Below are positions 43,554-52,082 of a DNA stretch of 64,000 bases, piece by piece (position 1 is the stretch's first letter; every line of letters starts with the position of its first letter). The notes under the pieces were generated by a model. It did no database searches and was not told the DNA's origin. It saw only the letters and a list, made by a program, of their open reading frames with translations. The position numbers were made by a program, and so were the translations under genes. Source of the stretch: Bacillota bacterium (GTDB lineage: Bacteria; Bacillota; Clostridia; Acetivibrionales; DTU013); NCBI GenBank assembly GCA_023412915.1, contig JAEZRE010000011.1:1-64000 (forward strand), written 5' to 3'.

Positions 43554-43589
43554 AAAAAAAGCACCTGCGCTCATAGAACACAGGTGCTT
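43554..43589 (-). terminator. Intrinsic terminator of the second hydrogenase operon
   Basis: Stem AGCACCTG / CAGGTGCT with a 13-nt loop, then TTTTTTT on the minus strand. Confidence 0.9.
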
Positions 43590-43607
43590 GCAACAAAACC
43601 CATAAAA

Positions 43608-45392
43608 CTATTTATCAAGCTCGTTATACACGCCCCTCCTTGTGTAATGTGTGTGCAGCAATTCATGGGATTTGTGTCCGAGCGGTGAGATCAGATATTC
43701 TTCATACAGTCTGCTGACAAACGGATTGTTGTGGGATTTCCTCAGTGGTTTTCCCTCATCTTCGCGGTACAGCGCCTCGAGCCGCTTTTGCCTGATTTCC
43801 CGGTCGGTCGGTCGCGGCTGGCCCCCGCCGCTTATGCAGCCCCCCGGACAGCCCATAATTTCGATGAAATGATAGGGCGACGTTCCGTCCGCCACTTCCC
43901 GCATAAGTCCGGCAGCGCCGTTAAGGCCGCTCGTAACGGCAATTTTCAGTGTCACCCCATCGAGGAACTTATATGCCTGAAGCGGGCTTTCTATAACGAT
44001 ATCCGCTGTTTTGACCCTTTCAAGCCCCACTATCGGAGTCACGTGCAGCTTGTCAAAAGGCAATTCCCTGCCGGTTACAAGTTCATATACCGTTCTGAGC
44101 GCCGCTTCCATTACCCCGCCCGTCGTTCCGAAGATATCCGCCGCTCCGGTGGATAAGCCGAGCGGGTTGTCGAACTGCGCATCCTGAAGACTCATAAAAT
44201 CGATTCCGGATTCCTTTATCATATTTGCAAGCTCACGCGTCGTTAGTACGGCATCTACGTTGGGCAGCCCACCGTTTGTCATTTCCGGCCTTGTGATCTC
44301 GTATTTTTTGGCAGTGCAGGGCATCACGGAGACTACGTAGATAGTCTTTGGATCAACGCCCAGCTTCTCCGCATAATAGCTTTTCACCAGCGCGCCAAGC
44401 ATCATGTGCGGAGACTTGCAGCTCGAGATATGATCGAGTTCGTCGGGCCATGTGTGTTCAACATACTTGATCCATCCCGGGCTGCAGCTGGTGATCATGG
44501 GAAGCGCCGAGCCCTTGCCGCATAGCGCCTCGGTCAGCCTTGCCAGCAATTCGTGTCCTTCCTCGATAATGGTCAGATCGGCTGCGAAGTTTGTATCGAA
44601 GATGTCGTCAAACCCCATTTCCTTCAAGGCGGCAGCCATTTTGCCCGTTACAAGGGTCCCGGGTTCGTAACCGAATTCCTCTCCGAGGGCAGCCCTGACA
44701 GCAGGGGCCGTCTGGATCACGACCCTTTTATTCTTATCAAAAAGAGCTTTCCAGACAGCATCGGTGGAATCCTTCTCATAAAGCGCCCCTACAGGGCATA
44801 CTGTCGTACATTGCCCGCAGTAGGCGCAATTGACGCTGTTCAGCGGAAGGCCGGCCGCGGGGCCGATTACTGTTTTGAAGCCCCTGTTCTGCGCATTCAG
44901 CACACCTACGCCCTGTATTTCGTTGCATACCGTCACGCATCTCCTGCACAATATGCATTTGCTCATGTCTCTGACAATGGATGGAGAATTGCCGTCTACC
45001 GACTTGCCGGATCTCCCGCCTTCAAACCGCGGCTCCCCGGCTTCCATGAGCTCTCCCAGCTTCCTGAACTCACAGTTTCGGCTTCTGACGCAATTCAGGC
45101 AATCCTTCGGATGATCCGAAAGCATGAGCTCATAAAGAACCTTCCTTGCATTCCGGACCTTTTCGGTATTCGTCCGAACGACCATACCCTCCCTTACCTT
45201 TACCATACAGGAAGCCTGCAGCGTCTTTGCCCCCTCCACCTCGACAACGCAGATCCTGCACGAGCCTGCCCTGTGGACGCCCTCGAGATAGCAAAGGTGA
45301 GGTATCAGTATATTGTTCCTGGCAGCCGCCTCAAGAATCGTATCGTTTTCCAGGGCGGTTATGTTCCTGTTGTTCATAGTTAAATTCACCAT
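43608..45392 (-). CDS. [FeFe]-hydrogenase catalytic subunit, second operon
   Basis: A 594-residue HydA-like enzyme with the same order of domains as the first copy: [2Fe-2S] (C34, C45, C48, C62), His-Cys3 (H94, C98, C101, C107), two ferredoxin clusters (146-156, 189-199), L1 TSCSPGW (301-307), L2 MPCTAKKYE (357-365) and L3 MGCPGGCISGGG (C515, C519), and the SSU-like tail. It keeps all recognisable H-cluster motifs, so it is a hydrogenase, unlike the HydA-like subunit thought to lack it in some Nfn-type relatives. Its start is 2 nt from the upstream stop, and the ribosome site AGGAGGTG is embedded in the last codons of that gene. Confidence 0.93.
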   Translation of the reverse strand: MVNLTMNNRNITALENDTILEAAARNNILIPHLCYLEGVHRAGSCRICVVEVEGAKTLQASCMVKVREGMVVRTNTEKVRNARKVLYELMLSDHPKDCLNCVRSRNCEFRKLGELMEAGEPRFEGGRSGKSVDGNSPSIVRDMSKCILCRRCVTVCNEIQGVGVLNAQNRGFKTVIGPAAGLPLNSVNCAYCGQCTTVCPVGALYEKDSTDAVWKALFDKNKRVVIQTAPAVRAALGEEFGYEPGTLVTGKMAAALKEMGFDDIFDTNFAADLTIIEEGHELLARLTEALCGKGSALPMITSCSPGWIKYVEHTWPDELDHISSCKSPHMMLGALVKSYYAEKLGVDPKTIYVVSVMPCTAKKYEITRPEMTNGGLPNVDAVLTTRELANMIKESGIDFMSLQDAQFDNPLGLSTGAADIFGTTGGVMEAALRTVYELVTGRELPFDKLHVTPIVGLERVKTADIVIESPLQAYKFLDGVTLKIAVTSGLNGAAGLMREVADGTSPYHFIEIMGCPGGCISGGGQPRPTDREIRQKRLEALYREDEGKPLRKSHNNPFVSRLYEEYLISPLGHKSHELLHTHYTRRGVYNELDK

Positions 45393-45393
45393 A

Positions 45394-48300
45394 TCAGCAC
45401 CTCCTGTCGCATCTTAGGCATCTCATGGCTTCAGCTATGGCATTCAGCTTGTGGAAGCCGACTGCGACCTCGTCAAAGCATTTGCTCCTCGTGTCCGGCG
45501 GCAGGAATTTCATGGAGAAGCGCTCATGCTCCACGATCTCCTTTTCATCTGTCGGCTTCGGTATTTCGATATCTTCGCCCGTATTCAGATTGCCACTGCC
45601 TCCGAGGTATTTATCAATAGCCTTTGCCGCGTTCTTGCCGTCGGCTATCGCCCTTATGACCGTGTCGGAACCCCTTACGACGTCGCCCCCGGCAAACACT
45701 CCCTTCATTTTTGTCATAAGAGTGCTGCGGTCGGTAACAAAGGTACCCCACTTCGTGACCTCGACTTCCTCCCGGTTTATGAAGGGCAGATCGGAGTACT
45801 GGCTGACGGCTGGTATCACCATATCCACCTTCAGCGTGAATTCTGTCCCTGGCACAGGTTGAGGTTTCCTTCTGCCTCCATCGTCGAACCCGCCAAGTTC
45901 CATCCTTATACATTCTATTTCACTGATGCCGCCTTCACCTGTAAACCTTAGCGGCGCAACCAGTGAAATGATTCTGACACCCTCTTCTTCTGCGTCGCGT
46001 ATCTCTCTTCTGTCCGCGGGCATATCCTCGATACTTCGCCTGTACAGAAGCACCACTTCCTTCGCCCCAAGCCTCAGAGCCGTGCGAGCGGCGTCTATTG
46101 CGGTATTTCCGCCGCCTATCACAGCTACCGTACCACCTGCCTTGACTTCCCTATCCAGGTTTACATCGCGGAGAAAGTCGAGTCCATGGTAGATACCCTT
46201 CATATCCTCGCCCGGTATTCCGATCTTGTTGGAGAACTGTGTCCCCGTCGCTATATACAAAGCGTCGCTGCCTGCCTTCAGTTCGTTGAAGGTGATATCC
46301 CTGCCCACCTCGGTGTTGAGATGTATCTTGACGCCGACCTGCTCTATCATTTTTATTTCATTCTGCAACACCTCGGAAGGCAGCCTGTACTCGGGTATTC
46401 CGAAGGCAAGCACTCCTCCCGCCACAGGCTGCGATTCATAGACGTCGACATCATAGCCGAGCCTTGCCAGATAATAACCGCAAGTGAGACCAGAAGGTCC
46501 TGCGCCTATGATGCCTACCCGCTTCCCTTTCTTCGGGAAGACAAGATCCATATAAGGTTCTTCGTTCCTGAGCACATAGTCGGCAACATACCGCTTCAGA
46601 TCGGCGATCGCCACAGGTTCGTCCAACTGGCCCCTTCTGCATTTGCTTTCGCACTCATGCGTGCAGACCCTCCCGCAGACAGCCGGGAACGGGTTTTCCT
46701 TTCTTATGAGATTATATGCGTCCCGCAGCCTTCCCGCAGCTACCAGCGCAACATAACCAGGCACGTTGACTCCCGCGGGACAGGCGTTCTGGCAGGGCGA
46801 AATGAACATTTCGGAGCAGACGCCCGCCCTGCAGTACTTGTATCTGATATGCTCCTCGAATTCCTCCCTGAAGTTTCCTATCATGTTGAGCACGGGATTC
46901 GGCGCCGTATTGCCGAGACCGCATACCGCAGTCTCCCTTATCGTATAACACAGCTCTTCGAGCTTTTCGATATCGCCCTCTTCTCCCTGACCTTTAGTGA
47001 TCCTCTCGAGTATTTCGAGCATCCTTCTTGTACCGAGCCGACACGGCACGCATTTCCCGCAGGATTCATCCTGTATGAAGTCCATGAAAAACCTTGCCAT
47101 GTCCACCATACAGGTATCCTCATCCATCGTGATCAGGCCGCCCGAACCCATTATCGCACCCAATTTCACAAGCGACTCGTAATCCATCGGAGTGTTCAGA
47201 TTCTCCTTCGTGAGGCAGCCCCCGGATGGTCCGCCGGTCTGGGCGGCCTTGAACTCCCGGTTCCTTCTGACTCCTCCGCCGATGCCGAAAATTATATCTC
47301 CAAGAGTCGTGCCCATCGGCACTTCCACGATCCCTGTATTATTTATGGCTCCTGCCAGCGCAAAGACCTTGGTGCCTTTACTTCTGCCCATCCCGATGCC
47401 CGAAAACCATTCGCTCCCTTTCAGTATTATCGGCGGCAGGTTTGCATAGGTTTCAACGTTGCTTATTATCGAAGGTTTACCGAAGAGACCTTTTTCGAAG
47501 GGCAGCGGAGGTTTTTGCCTGGGTTCGCCCCTTTCTCCTTCGATGGAAGCCATCAGGGCGGTTTCCTCTCCGCACACGAAAGCGCCGGCGCCTATTCTGA
47601 TCTCTATATCGAAATCGAAACCGCTGCCAAGGATGTTCCGGCCAAGCAGACCGGCTTCCCTGGCAGTTCTGATGGCGAGGTCGAGTCTCTCCACCGCCAG
47701 CGGATATTCGGCGCGTACATATATGTAGCCCTTCTTTGCGCCGATCGCGTACCCCCCGATCATCATCCCCTCTATCACGCTGTGCGGGTCTCCCTCGAGA
47801 AGGCTCCTGTCCATAAATGCGCCGGGATCGCCTTCATCCGCGTTACAGATAAGATACTTTATGCTTCCGGGCGCTTTCATGCCGGATTCGAACTTGATCC
47901 CGGTAGGAAAACCTGCGCCTCCCCTGCCCCTAAGGCCAGACCTTTTTACCTCGTCCACCACCTGTTCCTGCGAGTAGCGGTCGAGGACCTTCGAGACGGC
48001 CATATATCCATCGTGGGCAATGTATTCATCCAACGAAGAATAGTCTATACTCCCACAGTTGCGAAGGGCGATTTTGACCTGTTTCTTGAAATAGTCTATA
48101 TCGCCGATCTCAGGTATATATTTGCCGGTTTTCCTGTCATAATAGGTTTTTTCCGTAAGGACAGTCCCCTGTACAAGTTGGGCGTCTATTATAGGCGGGA
48201 TGTCCTTAGGAGTAAGCTTCGTATATAGTATGTTCCTTGCGGCTGCGACGCCGGATGCGTCCTCGGAACATCCGCCCGCTCCCGAACCATCATAGCTGCC

Positions 48301-48558
48301 GAGATCCGATATAACCATGACCGGACCGAGGTCACAGGTCCCTATACAGCCTGTTTCGATAACACGCACTTTCTCTGTCAGGCCCAGTTCCTCCAGATAG
48401 CTTACAAGCGTATCCCTCACAGCATGGCAATTCGAGGAGATGCACCCTGCGCCTGAACAAACGATGATTTGATGCTTTTTATCCTTCAGCCTGCCGTTGA
48501 ACGCTTCCCTGACAGCTAAAAGGTCGTCGCGGTTTTTTATTTTTAAATTCTGCTGCAT
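45394..48558 (-). CDS. HydB-NfnB (NuoF-GltD) fusion flavoprotein of the second hydrogenase operon
   Basis: A 1054-residue fusion. Residues 25-135: thioredoxin-like [2Fe-2S] (C34, C39, C71, C75). Residues 155-570: NuoF/HydB core with GRGGAGFPTG (211-220), GAGAFVCGEE (323-332) and [4Fe-4S] C500, C503, C506, C546. Residues 575-1054: a GltD/NfnB-like part with Cys-rich CRAGVC, CQNAC, CGRVC and CESKC (576-640), FAD motif GIIGAGPSGL (682-691), NAD(P)H motif IGGGNTAIDAA (814-824) with VLLYRRS, the FAD-closing GVFAGGDVV, and a Cys-rich end (CLRCDRRC). This second module replaces the ferredoxin tail of ordinary HydB and may bind NADPH, making a second pyridine nucleotide site in the complex. Confidence 0.9.
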   Translation of the reverse strand: MQQNLKIKNRDDLLAVREAFNGRLKDKKHQIIVCSGAGCISSNCHAVRDTLVSYLEELGLTEKVRVIETGCIGTCDLGPVMVISDLGSYDGSGAGGCSEDASGVAAARNILYTKLTPKDIPPIIDAQLVQGTVLTEKTYYDRKTGKYIPEIGDIDYFKKQVKIALRNCGSIDYSSLDEYIAHDGYMAVSKVLDRYSQEQVVDEVKRSGLRGRGGAGFPTGIKFESGMKAPGSIKYLICNADEGDPGAFMDRSLLEGDPHSVIEGMMIGGYAIGAKKGYIYVRAEYPLAVERLDLAIRTAREAGLLGRNILGSGFDFDIEIRIGAGAFVCGEETALMASIEGERGEPRQKPPLPFEKGLFGKPSIISNVETYANLPPIILKGSEWFSGIGMGRSKGTKVFALAGAINNTGIVEVPMGTTLGDIIFGIGGGVRRNREFKAAQTGGPSGGCLTKENLNTPMDYESLVKLGAIMGSGGLITMDEDTCMVDMARFFMDFIQDESCGKCVPCRLGTRRMLEILERITKGQGEEGDIEKLEELCYTIRETAVCGLGNTAPNPVLNMIGNFREEFEEHIRYKYCRAGVCSEMFISPCQNACPAGVNVPGYVALVAAGRLRDAYNLIRKENPFPAVCGRVCTHECESKCRRGQLDEPVAIADLKRYVADYVLRNEEPYMDLVFPKKGKRVGIIGAGPSGLTCGYYLARLGYDVDVYESQPVAGGVLAFGIPEYRLPSEVLQNEIKMIEQVGVKIHLNTEVGRDITFNELKAGSDALYIATGTQFSNKIGIPGEDMKGIYHGLDFLRDVNLDREVKAGGTVAVIGGGNTAIDAARTALRLGAKEVVLLYRRSIEDMPADRREIRDAEEEGVRIISLVAPLRFTGEGGISEIECIRMELGGFDDGGRRKPQPVPGTEFTLKVDMVIPAVSQYSDLPFINREEVEVTKWGTFVTDRSTLMTKMKGVFAGGDVVRGSDTVIRAIADGKNAAKAIDKYLGGSGNLNTGEDIEIPKPTDEKEIVEHERFSMKFLPPDTRSKCFDEVAVGFHKLNAIAEAMRCLRCDRRC

Positions 48559-48569
48559 GGCTTCCTCCT

Positions 48570-49070
48570 TTATTTATACTGTTCAAGGATGTTCCGGAGC
48601 TTATCCGGATTCACCTGTTTGTAGACCTTGTCGTTTATGGTTATAGCCGGGGCCAGTCCGCAGGCGCCGATACACCTCATGACCTCCAGTGAGAATTTGC
48701 CGTCGTCGGTGGTCCCGCCTACTTCCACGCCTAATATCTCCCTTAGCTTTTCGATTATCTTTTTACCGCCCCTGACATAACAGGCAGTACCGAGACATAC
48801 CCTGATCGTATTTTCTCCCCTCGGCTTCGTCGAGAAAAAGGTGTAGAACGTCACAACGCCGCTCACTTCGGATAGCGGCTTGTTCAGTTTTTCCGCAATG
48901 AACCGCTGCAGTTCGAGAGGCAGGTATCCATAGATGCCCTGCGCCATGTGCAGAATCTGGATCAGGCATCCTTCCCTGTCCTTATATTCCTCGATGACCT
49001 CAGCTATCCTCGCGTACTTCTCCTGGTCGGTTTCAGTTCCGCAATTGCAGGTTGTTGCCGGAATGCTCAT
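48570..49070 (-). CDS. NuoE/HydC-like [2Fe-2S] subunit, second operon
   Basis: A 166-residue NuoE-type subunit: GVVTFYTFFS, VCLGTACYVRGG and CIGACGLAPA with the four Cys of the thioredoxin-fold [2Fe-2S] cluster; N-terminus with an additional CNCG. ATG 49070 has GGGAGGT four to five nt upstream; a GTG 15 nt earlier is less likely. First gene of the operon nuoE-(nuoF-gltD)-hydA, 11 nt before the fusion gene. Confidence 0.92.
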   Translation of the reverse strand: MSIPATTCNCGTETDQEKYARIAEVIEEYKDREGCLIQILHMAQGIYGYLPLELQRFIAEKLNKPLSEVSGVVTFYTFFSTKPRGENTIRVCLGTACYVRGGKKIIEKLREILGVEVGGTTDDGKFSLEVMRCIGACGLAPAITINDKVYKQVNPDKLRNILEQYK

Positions 49071-49283
49071 AAAGACCTCCCTCACATACCTTAAGGCAGA
49101 TTGATAGTCGTCGGATATTTAGTTTTAGTTTTTAAACTTTGAGTTTTTTAACGATCCTTCGTACATTCAGTTGCAGTTTTACTTTGCCGCTCAAATGTAA
49201 TCAGGCTGCGGAATACTGCCGAGGTATTTCCGGTGATTTGACGAGTGATTTTCGTTGCGGTTGCCAAGTTGGATCGATGAAAT
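49071..49283 (-). other. Long leader of the second hydrogenase operon, no recognised element
   Basis: About 240 nt separate the predicted transcription start (near 49309) from the ATG at 49070. I see AT-rich stretches with a GTTTTTTAACGATCC-like segment but no riboswitch consensus, short reading frame or convincing terminator. Confidence 0.5.
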
Positions 49284-49301
49284 TCGTTAAATAATTAACC
49301 A
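49284..49301 (-). promoter_or_regulatory. Rex-type operator of the second hydrogenase operon
   Basis: TCGTTAAATAATTAACCA holds a perfect GTTAA-N4-TTAAC core, with outer bases off consensus, about 8-25 nt downstream of the predicted start site. Confidence 0.75.
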
Positions 49302-49315
49302 TATATTTCAAATAA

Positions 49316-49344
49316 ATTATAACACGCGACGTTGAATTTTTCAA
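49316..49344 (-). promoter_or_regulatory. Sigma-A promoter of the second hydrogenase operon
   Basis: TTGAAA (49344-49339), 17-nt spacer, TATAAT (49321-49316). Confidence 0.87.
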
Positions 49345-49426
49345 TCCAAAATAAATGAGGCTTCTGCCTCACCAGTTATTTTATTGCTGGTTTCGTTCAA
49401 AGAGCATAACTATCCCCCACATACAA

Positions 49427-49456
49427 GAAAGCTGCGGTATAAAATACCGCAGCTTC
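49427..49456 (-). terminator. Hairpin terminator after cellobiose phosphorylase
   Basis: Twelve-bp stem AAGCTGCGGTAT / ATACCGCAGCTT with a minimal loop; only a short pyrimidine run (TTCTTG) follows on the minus strand. Confidence 0.7.
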
Positions 49457-49470
49457 CGTGAAGAATCTTT

Positions 49471-51909
49471 TCAACCCATTACAGCTTCCACCTTGTGGAT
49501 CTTGCCGTCGCTGAATATGGGAAGTACGTTCCCTATAAACTCCTTGCCGTCTATCGTGAGCAGCTTGATACCTTTGGAAACATGCTGCGGGTTGGTTATT
49601 CTGATATCGTAGGTCGCCCCCCTGAAGTGACGCGTTATGTTGAAACCATCCCACGCCCTGGGTATGCAGGGATCAATCGCAAGTCCGTGATAGTCCGGCT
49701 TGATACCGAGAATGAACTGCGATATCGCTACGAAGTTCCAGGCCGCCGTGCCGGTAAGCCAGGAATTCTTGGCCTCGCCGTGCCGTCCCGCGTCCTTGCC
49801 TGCTATCATCTGCGAATACACGTAGGGTTCCATCCTGTGGAGCTCGCTTATGTCCTCCCTGTATGCCGGAGCTATTTTCGAATAGAGCTCGAAAGCCTTG
49901 TCGCCTCTTCCGAAAACAGCCTCGCCCGCCATGATCCAGGGATTGTTGTGGCAGAAGATTCCCGCGTTTTCCTTGTATCCGGGCGGGTAGGACGATATTT
50001 CGCCGAGTTCCACATGATATTTCGTATAGGCAGGGTTTACTAGCACCATGCCGTGTTTTGAATCGAGATGTTTCCAGGCGGAATCGAGAGCCTTTTCAAC
50101 AGCGCCGCTCTCGAGGCCAATCTGAGCCATGGTGCAGAAGCCCTGTGTTTCAATGAATATCTTTCCCTCGTCATTTTCCTTGCTGCCGACCTTGTTTCCA
50201 AAATCGTCGTAGGCGCGCAGGAACCATTCCCCGTCGAAGCCGTGCTTCATGACGGTCTCCTTCATGGTCTGTATGTGTCCCTTTGCAGCCTTCGCCTCGT
50301 CATAGAGACCGATGTTCTCGCATATCTTCACGTAATCGTTGCCGATGAATACGAACATTCCCGCTATCAATACCGACTCGGCCACCCTGCCGTCCTTGCT
50401 GGTCGTTGTCTGATATGACTCGTCAGGCATCGTAGAGAAGCAGTTCAGATTCAGGCAGTCGTTCCAGTCCGCCCTGCCTATGAGCGGCAGTCCGTGAGGC
50501 CCGAGGTTGTTGACGACATGGAAGAAGGATCTCCTGAGGTGTTCGAAAAGATTCGCAGCCTTGGACGGATCATTATCGAACGGGACCTGCTCCTCCAAAA
50601 TATTGAAGTCTCCCGTTTCCTTGATATATGCCGCCGTGGAGGCTATAAGCCATAGCGGGTCATCGTTGAAGTTTCCGCCTATCTCGTTATTTCCCTTCTT
50701 CGTAAGCGGCTGGTACTGGTGGTAAGCGCCTCCGTCTTCAAGCTGCGTTGCAGCGAGATCCAGTATCCTCTCCTTAGCTCTCTGGGGTATCTGGTGGACG
50801 AAGCCAAGTATATCCTGGTTGGAATCCCTGAAGCCCATGCCGCGCCCGATACCTGACTCAAAATAGGATGCGCTTCTGGACATGTTGAACGTGACCATGC
50901 ACTGGTACTGGTTCCATATGTTGACCATGCGGTTGAGCTTTTCATCCTTGCTGTTCACGCTGTATTTTGAAAGCAGGCTGTTCCAGTATTCCTTCAGCTC
51001 ATCGAAGGCTTCCGCGACCTGTTCGACGGTTGAAAATCTTGCTGTCATTTCTTTAGCAATTTTCTTGTTTATTACGCCGGGGGCTTCCCACTTTTTATCT
51101 TCCTCATTCTCAACGTAGCCGAGCACGAAAACGATTTCTTTCTGCTCGCCCGGCTCCAGAGTCATATCGAAGCTGTGCGAAGCTATGGGCGACCAGCCGT
51201 CCGCCATGGAATTGGAGGATTTGCCGGCTGCCACCGCTATTGGAGCGTCGAAGCCGTTGTATTGTCCCACGAAGGAATTTCTGTCGGTATCAAAGCCCGT
51301 TATATCGGTATTTGAGGAATAGAACGCGAAATGGTTACGCCTTTCCCTGTATTCGGTCTTATGGTAGATAGTATTGCCTTCGAGCTCGATCTCGCCTGTG
51401 TTGAAGTTCCTCTGGAAGTTTGTCATATCGTCATAAGCGTTCCAAAGATTCCATTCAATGAATGAAAACAACGTTATTTTTTTGACGGCCCCGCTTGTGT
51501 TCCTGACACTGACCTTGTGGACTTCCCCGTTGAAATTCTGCGGCACGAACAAGAGCACCTCGGCCCCTATTCCTCCGCGTTCGCCGTATATCCTGGTGCA
51601 ACCGAGGCCATGACGGCATTCGTACCTGTCCAGTGTCTTTTTGACCGGAGCCCAGCCGGGAGACCAGAAATCTCCGTTATCACCACGTATATAAAAATAC
51701 CTTCCGCCATTATCGATAGGAACGCTGTTGTATCTGTAGCGCGTAATACGTCTCAGCCTCGCGTCTTTATAGAAGCAATAGCCTCCAGCCGTATTCGAAA
51801 TGAGCGAAAAGAATTCCTGGTTGCCTGAATAGTTTATCCACGGGCTTGGAGTTTCAGGGGTGGTTATTACATACTCCTTGTTTGCGTCGTCAAAGTACCC
51901 GTATTTCAT
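49471..51909 (-). CDS. cbpA: Cellobiose phosphorylase (GH94)
   Basis: An 812-residue GH94 enzyme that splits cellobiose with phosphate into glucose 1-phosphate and glucose in the cytoplasm. The start [61 protein letters not shown], the catalytic Asp region [12 protein letters not shown], and the length match the characterised clostridial cellobiose phosphorylases, closer than to cellodextrin or chitobiose phosphorylases. ATG 51909 has GGGAGGT five nt upstream and aligns with the family start; the longer frame from 52017 is rejected. It follows a YesMN pair and a sugar-binding lipoprotein, the layout of the cua-cbpA cluster in Ruminiclostridium cellulolyticum. Confidence 0.95.
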   Translation of the reverse strand: MKYGYFDDANKEYVITTPETPSPWINYSGNQEFFSLISNTAGGYCFYKDARLRRITRYRYNSVPIDNGGRYFYIRGDNGDFWSPGWAPVKKTLDRYECRHGLGCTRIYGERGGIGAEVLLFVPQNFNGEVHKVSVRNTSGAVKKITLFSFIEWNLWNAYDDMTNFQRNFNTGEIELEGNTIYHKTEYRERRNHFAFYSSNTDITGFDTDRNSFVGQYNGFDAPIAVAAGKSSNSMADGWSPIASHSFDMTLEPGEQKEIVFVLGYVENEEDKKWEAPGVINKKIAKEMTARFSTVEQVAEAFDELKEYWNSLLSKYSVNSKDEKLNRMVNIWNQYQCMVTFNMSRSASYFESGIGRGMGFRDSNQDILGFVHQIPQRAKERILDLAATQLEDGGAYHQYQPLTKKGNNEIGGNFNDDPLWLIASTAAYIKETGDFNILEEQVPFDNDPSKAANLFEHLRRSFFHVVNNLGPHGLPLIGRADWNDCLNLNCFSTMPDESYQTTTSKDGRVAESVLIAGMFVFIGNDYVKICENIGLYDEAKAAKGHIQTMKETVMKHGFDGEWFLRAYDDFGNKVGSKENDEGKIFIETQGFCTMAQIGLESGAVEKALDSAWKHLDSKHGMVLVNPAYTKYHVELGEISSYPPGYKENAGIFCHNNPWIMAGEAVFGRGDKAFELYSKIAPAYREDISELHRMEPYVYSQMIAGKDAGRHGEAKNSWLTGTAAWNFVAISQFILGIKPDYHGLAIDPCIPRAWDGFNITRHFRGATYDIRITNPQHVSKGIKLLTIDGKEFIGNVLPIFSDGKIHKVEAVMG

Positions 51910-52082
51910 AATTACCTCCCGCATTTTTATTAATAAGTCCTGCCGGAAACATGGCAAGGCCGGGGCTGATCCAGCCCGGTCCCGATCGATCAGTATAAAA
52001 AACTGTTCGTCCGTCATTTATATGTTACAATGCATGGAAGATGAGGTTAATAGAATGAATTGCTTTATGGTGTATATACTTG

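Noticed and set aside
46186..48228. 680-codon plus-strand frame
   Set aside because: Antisense shadow of the NuoF-GltD fusion gene; no ribosome site or family resemblance.
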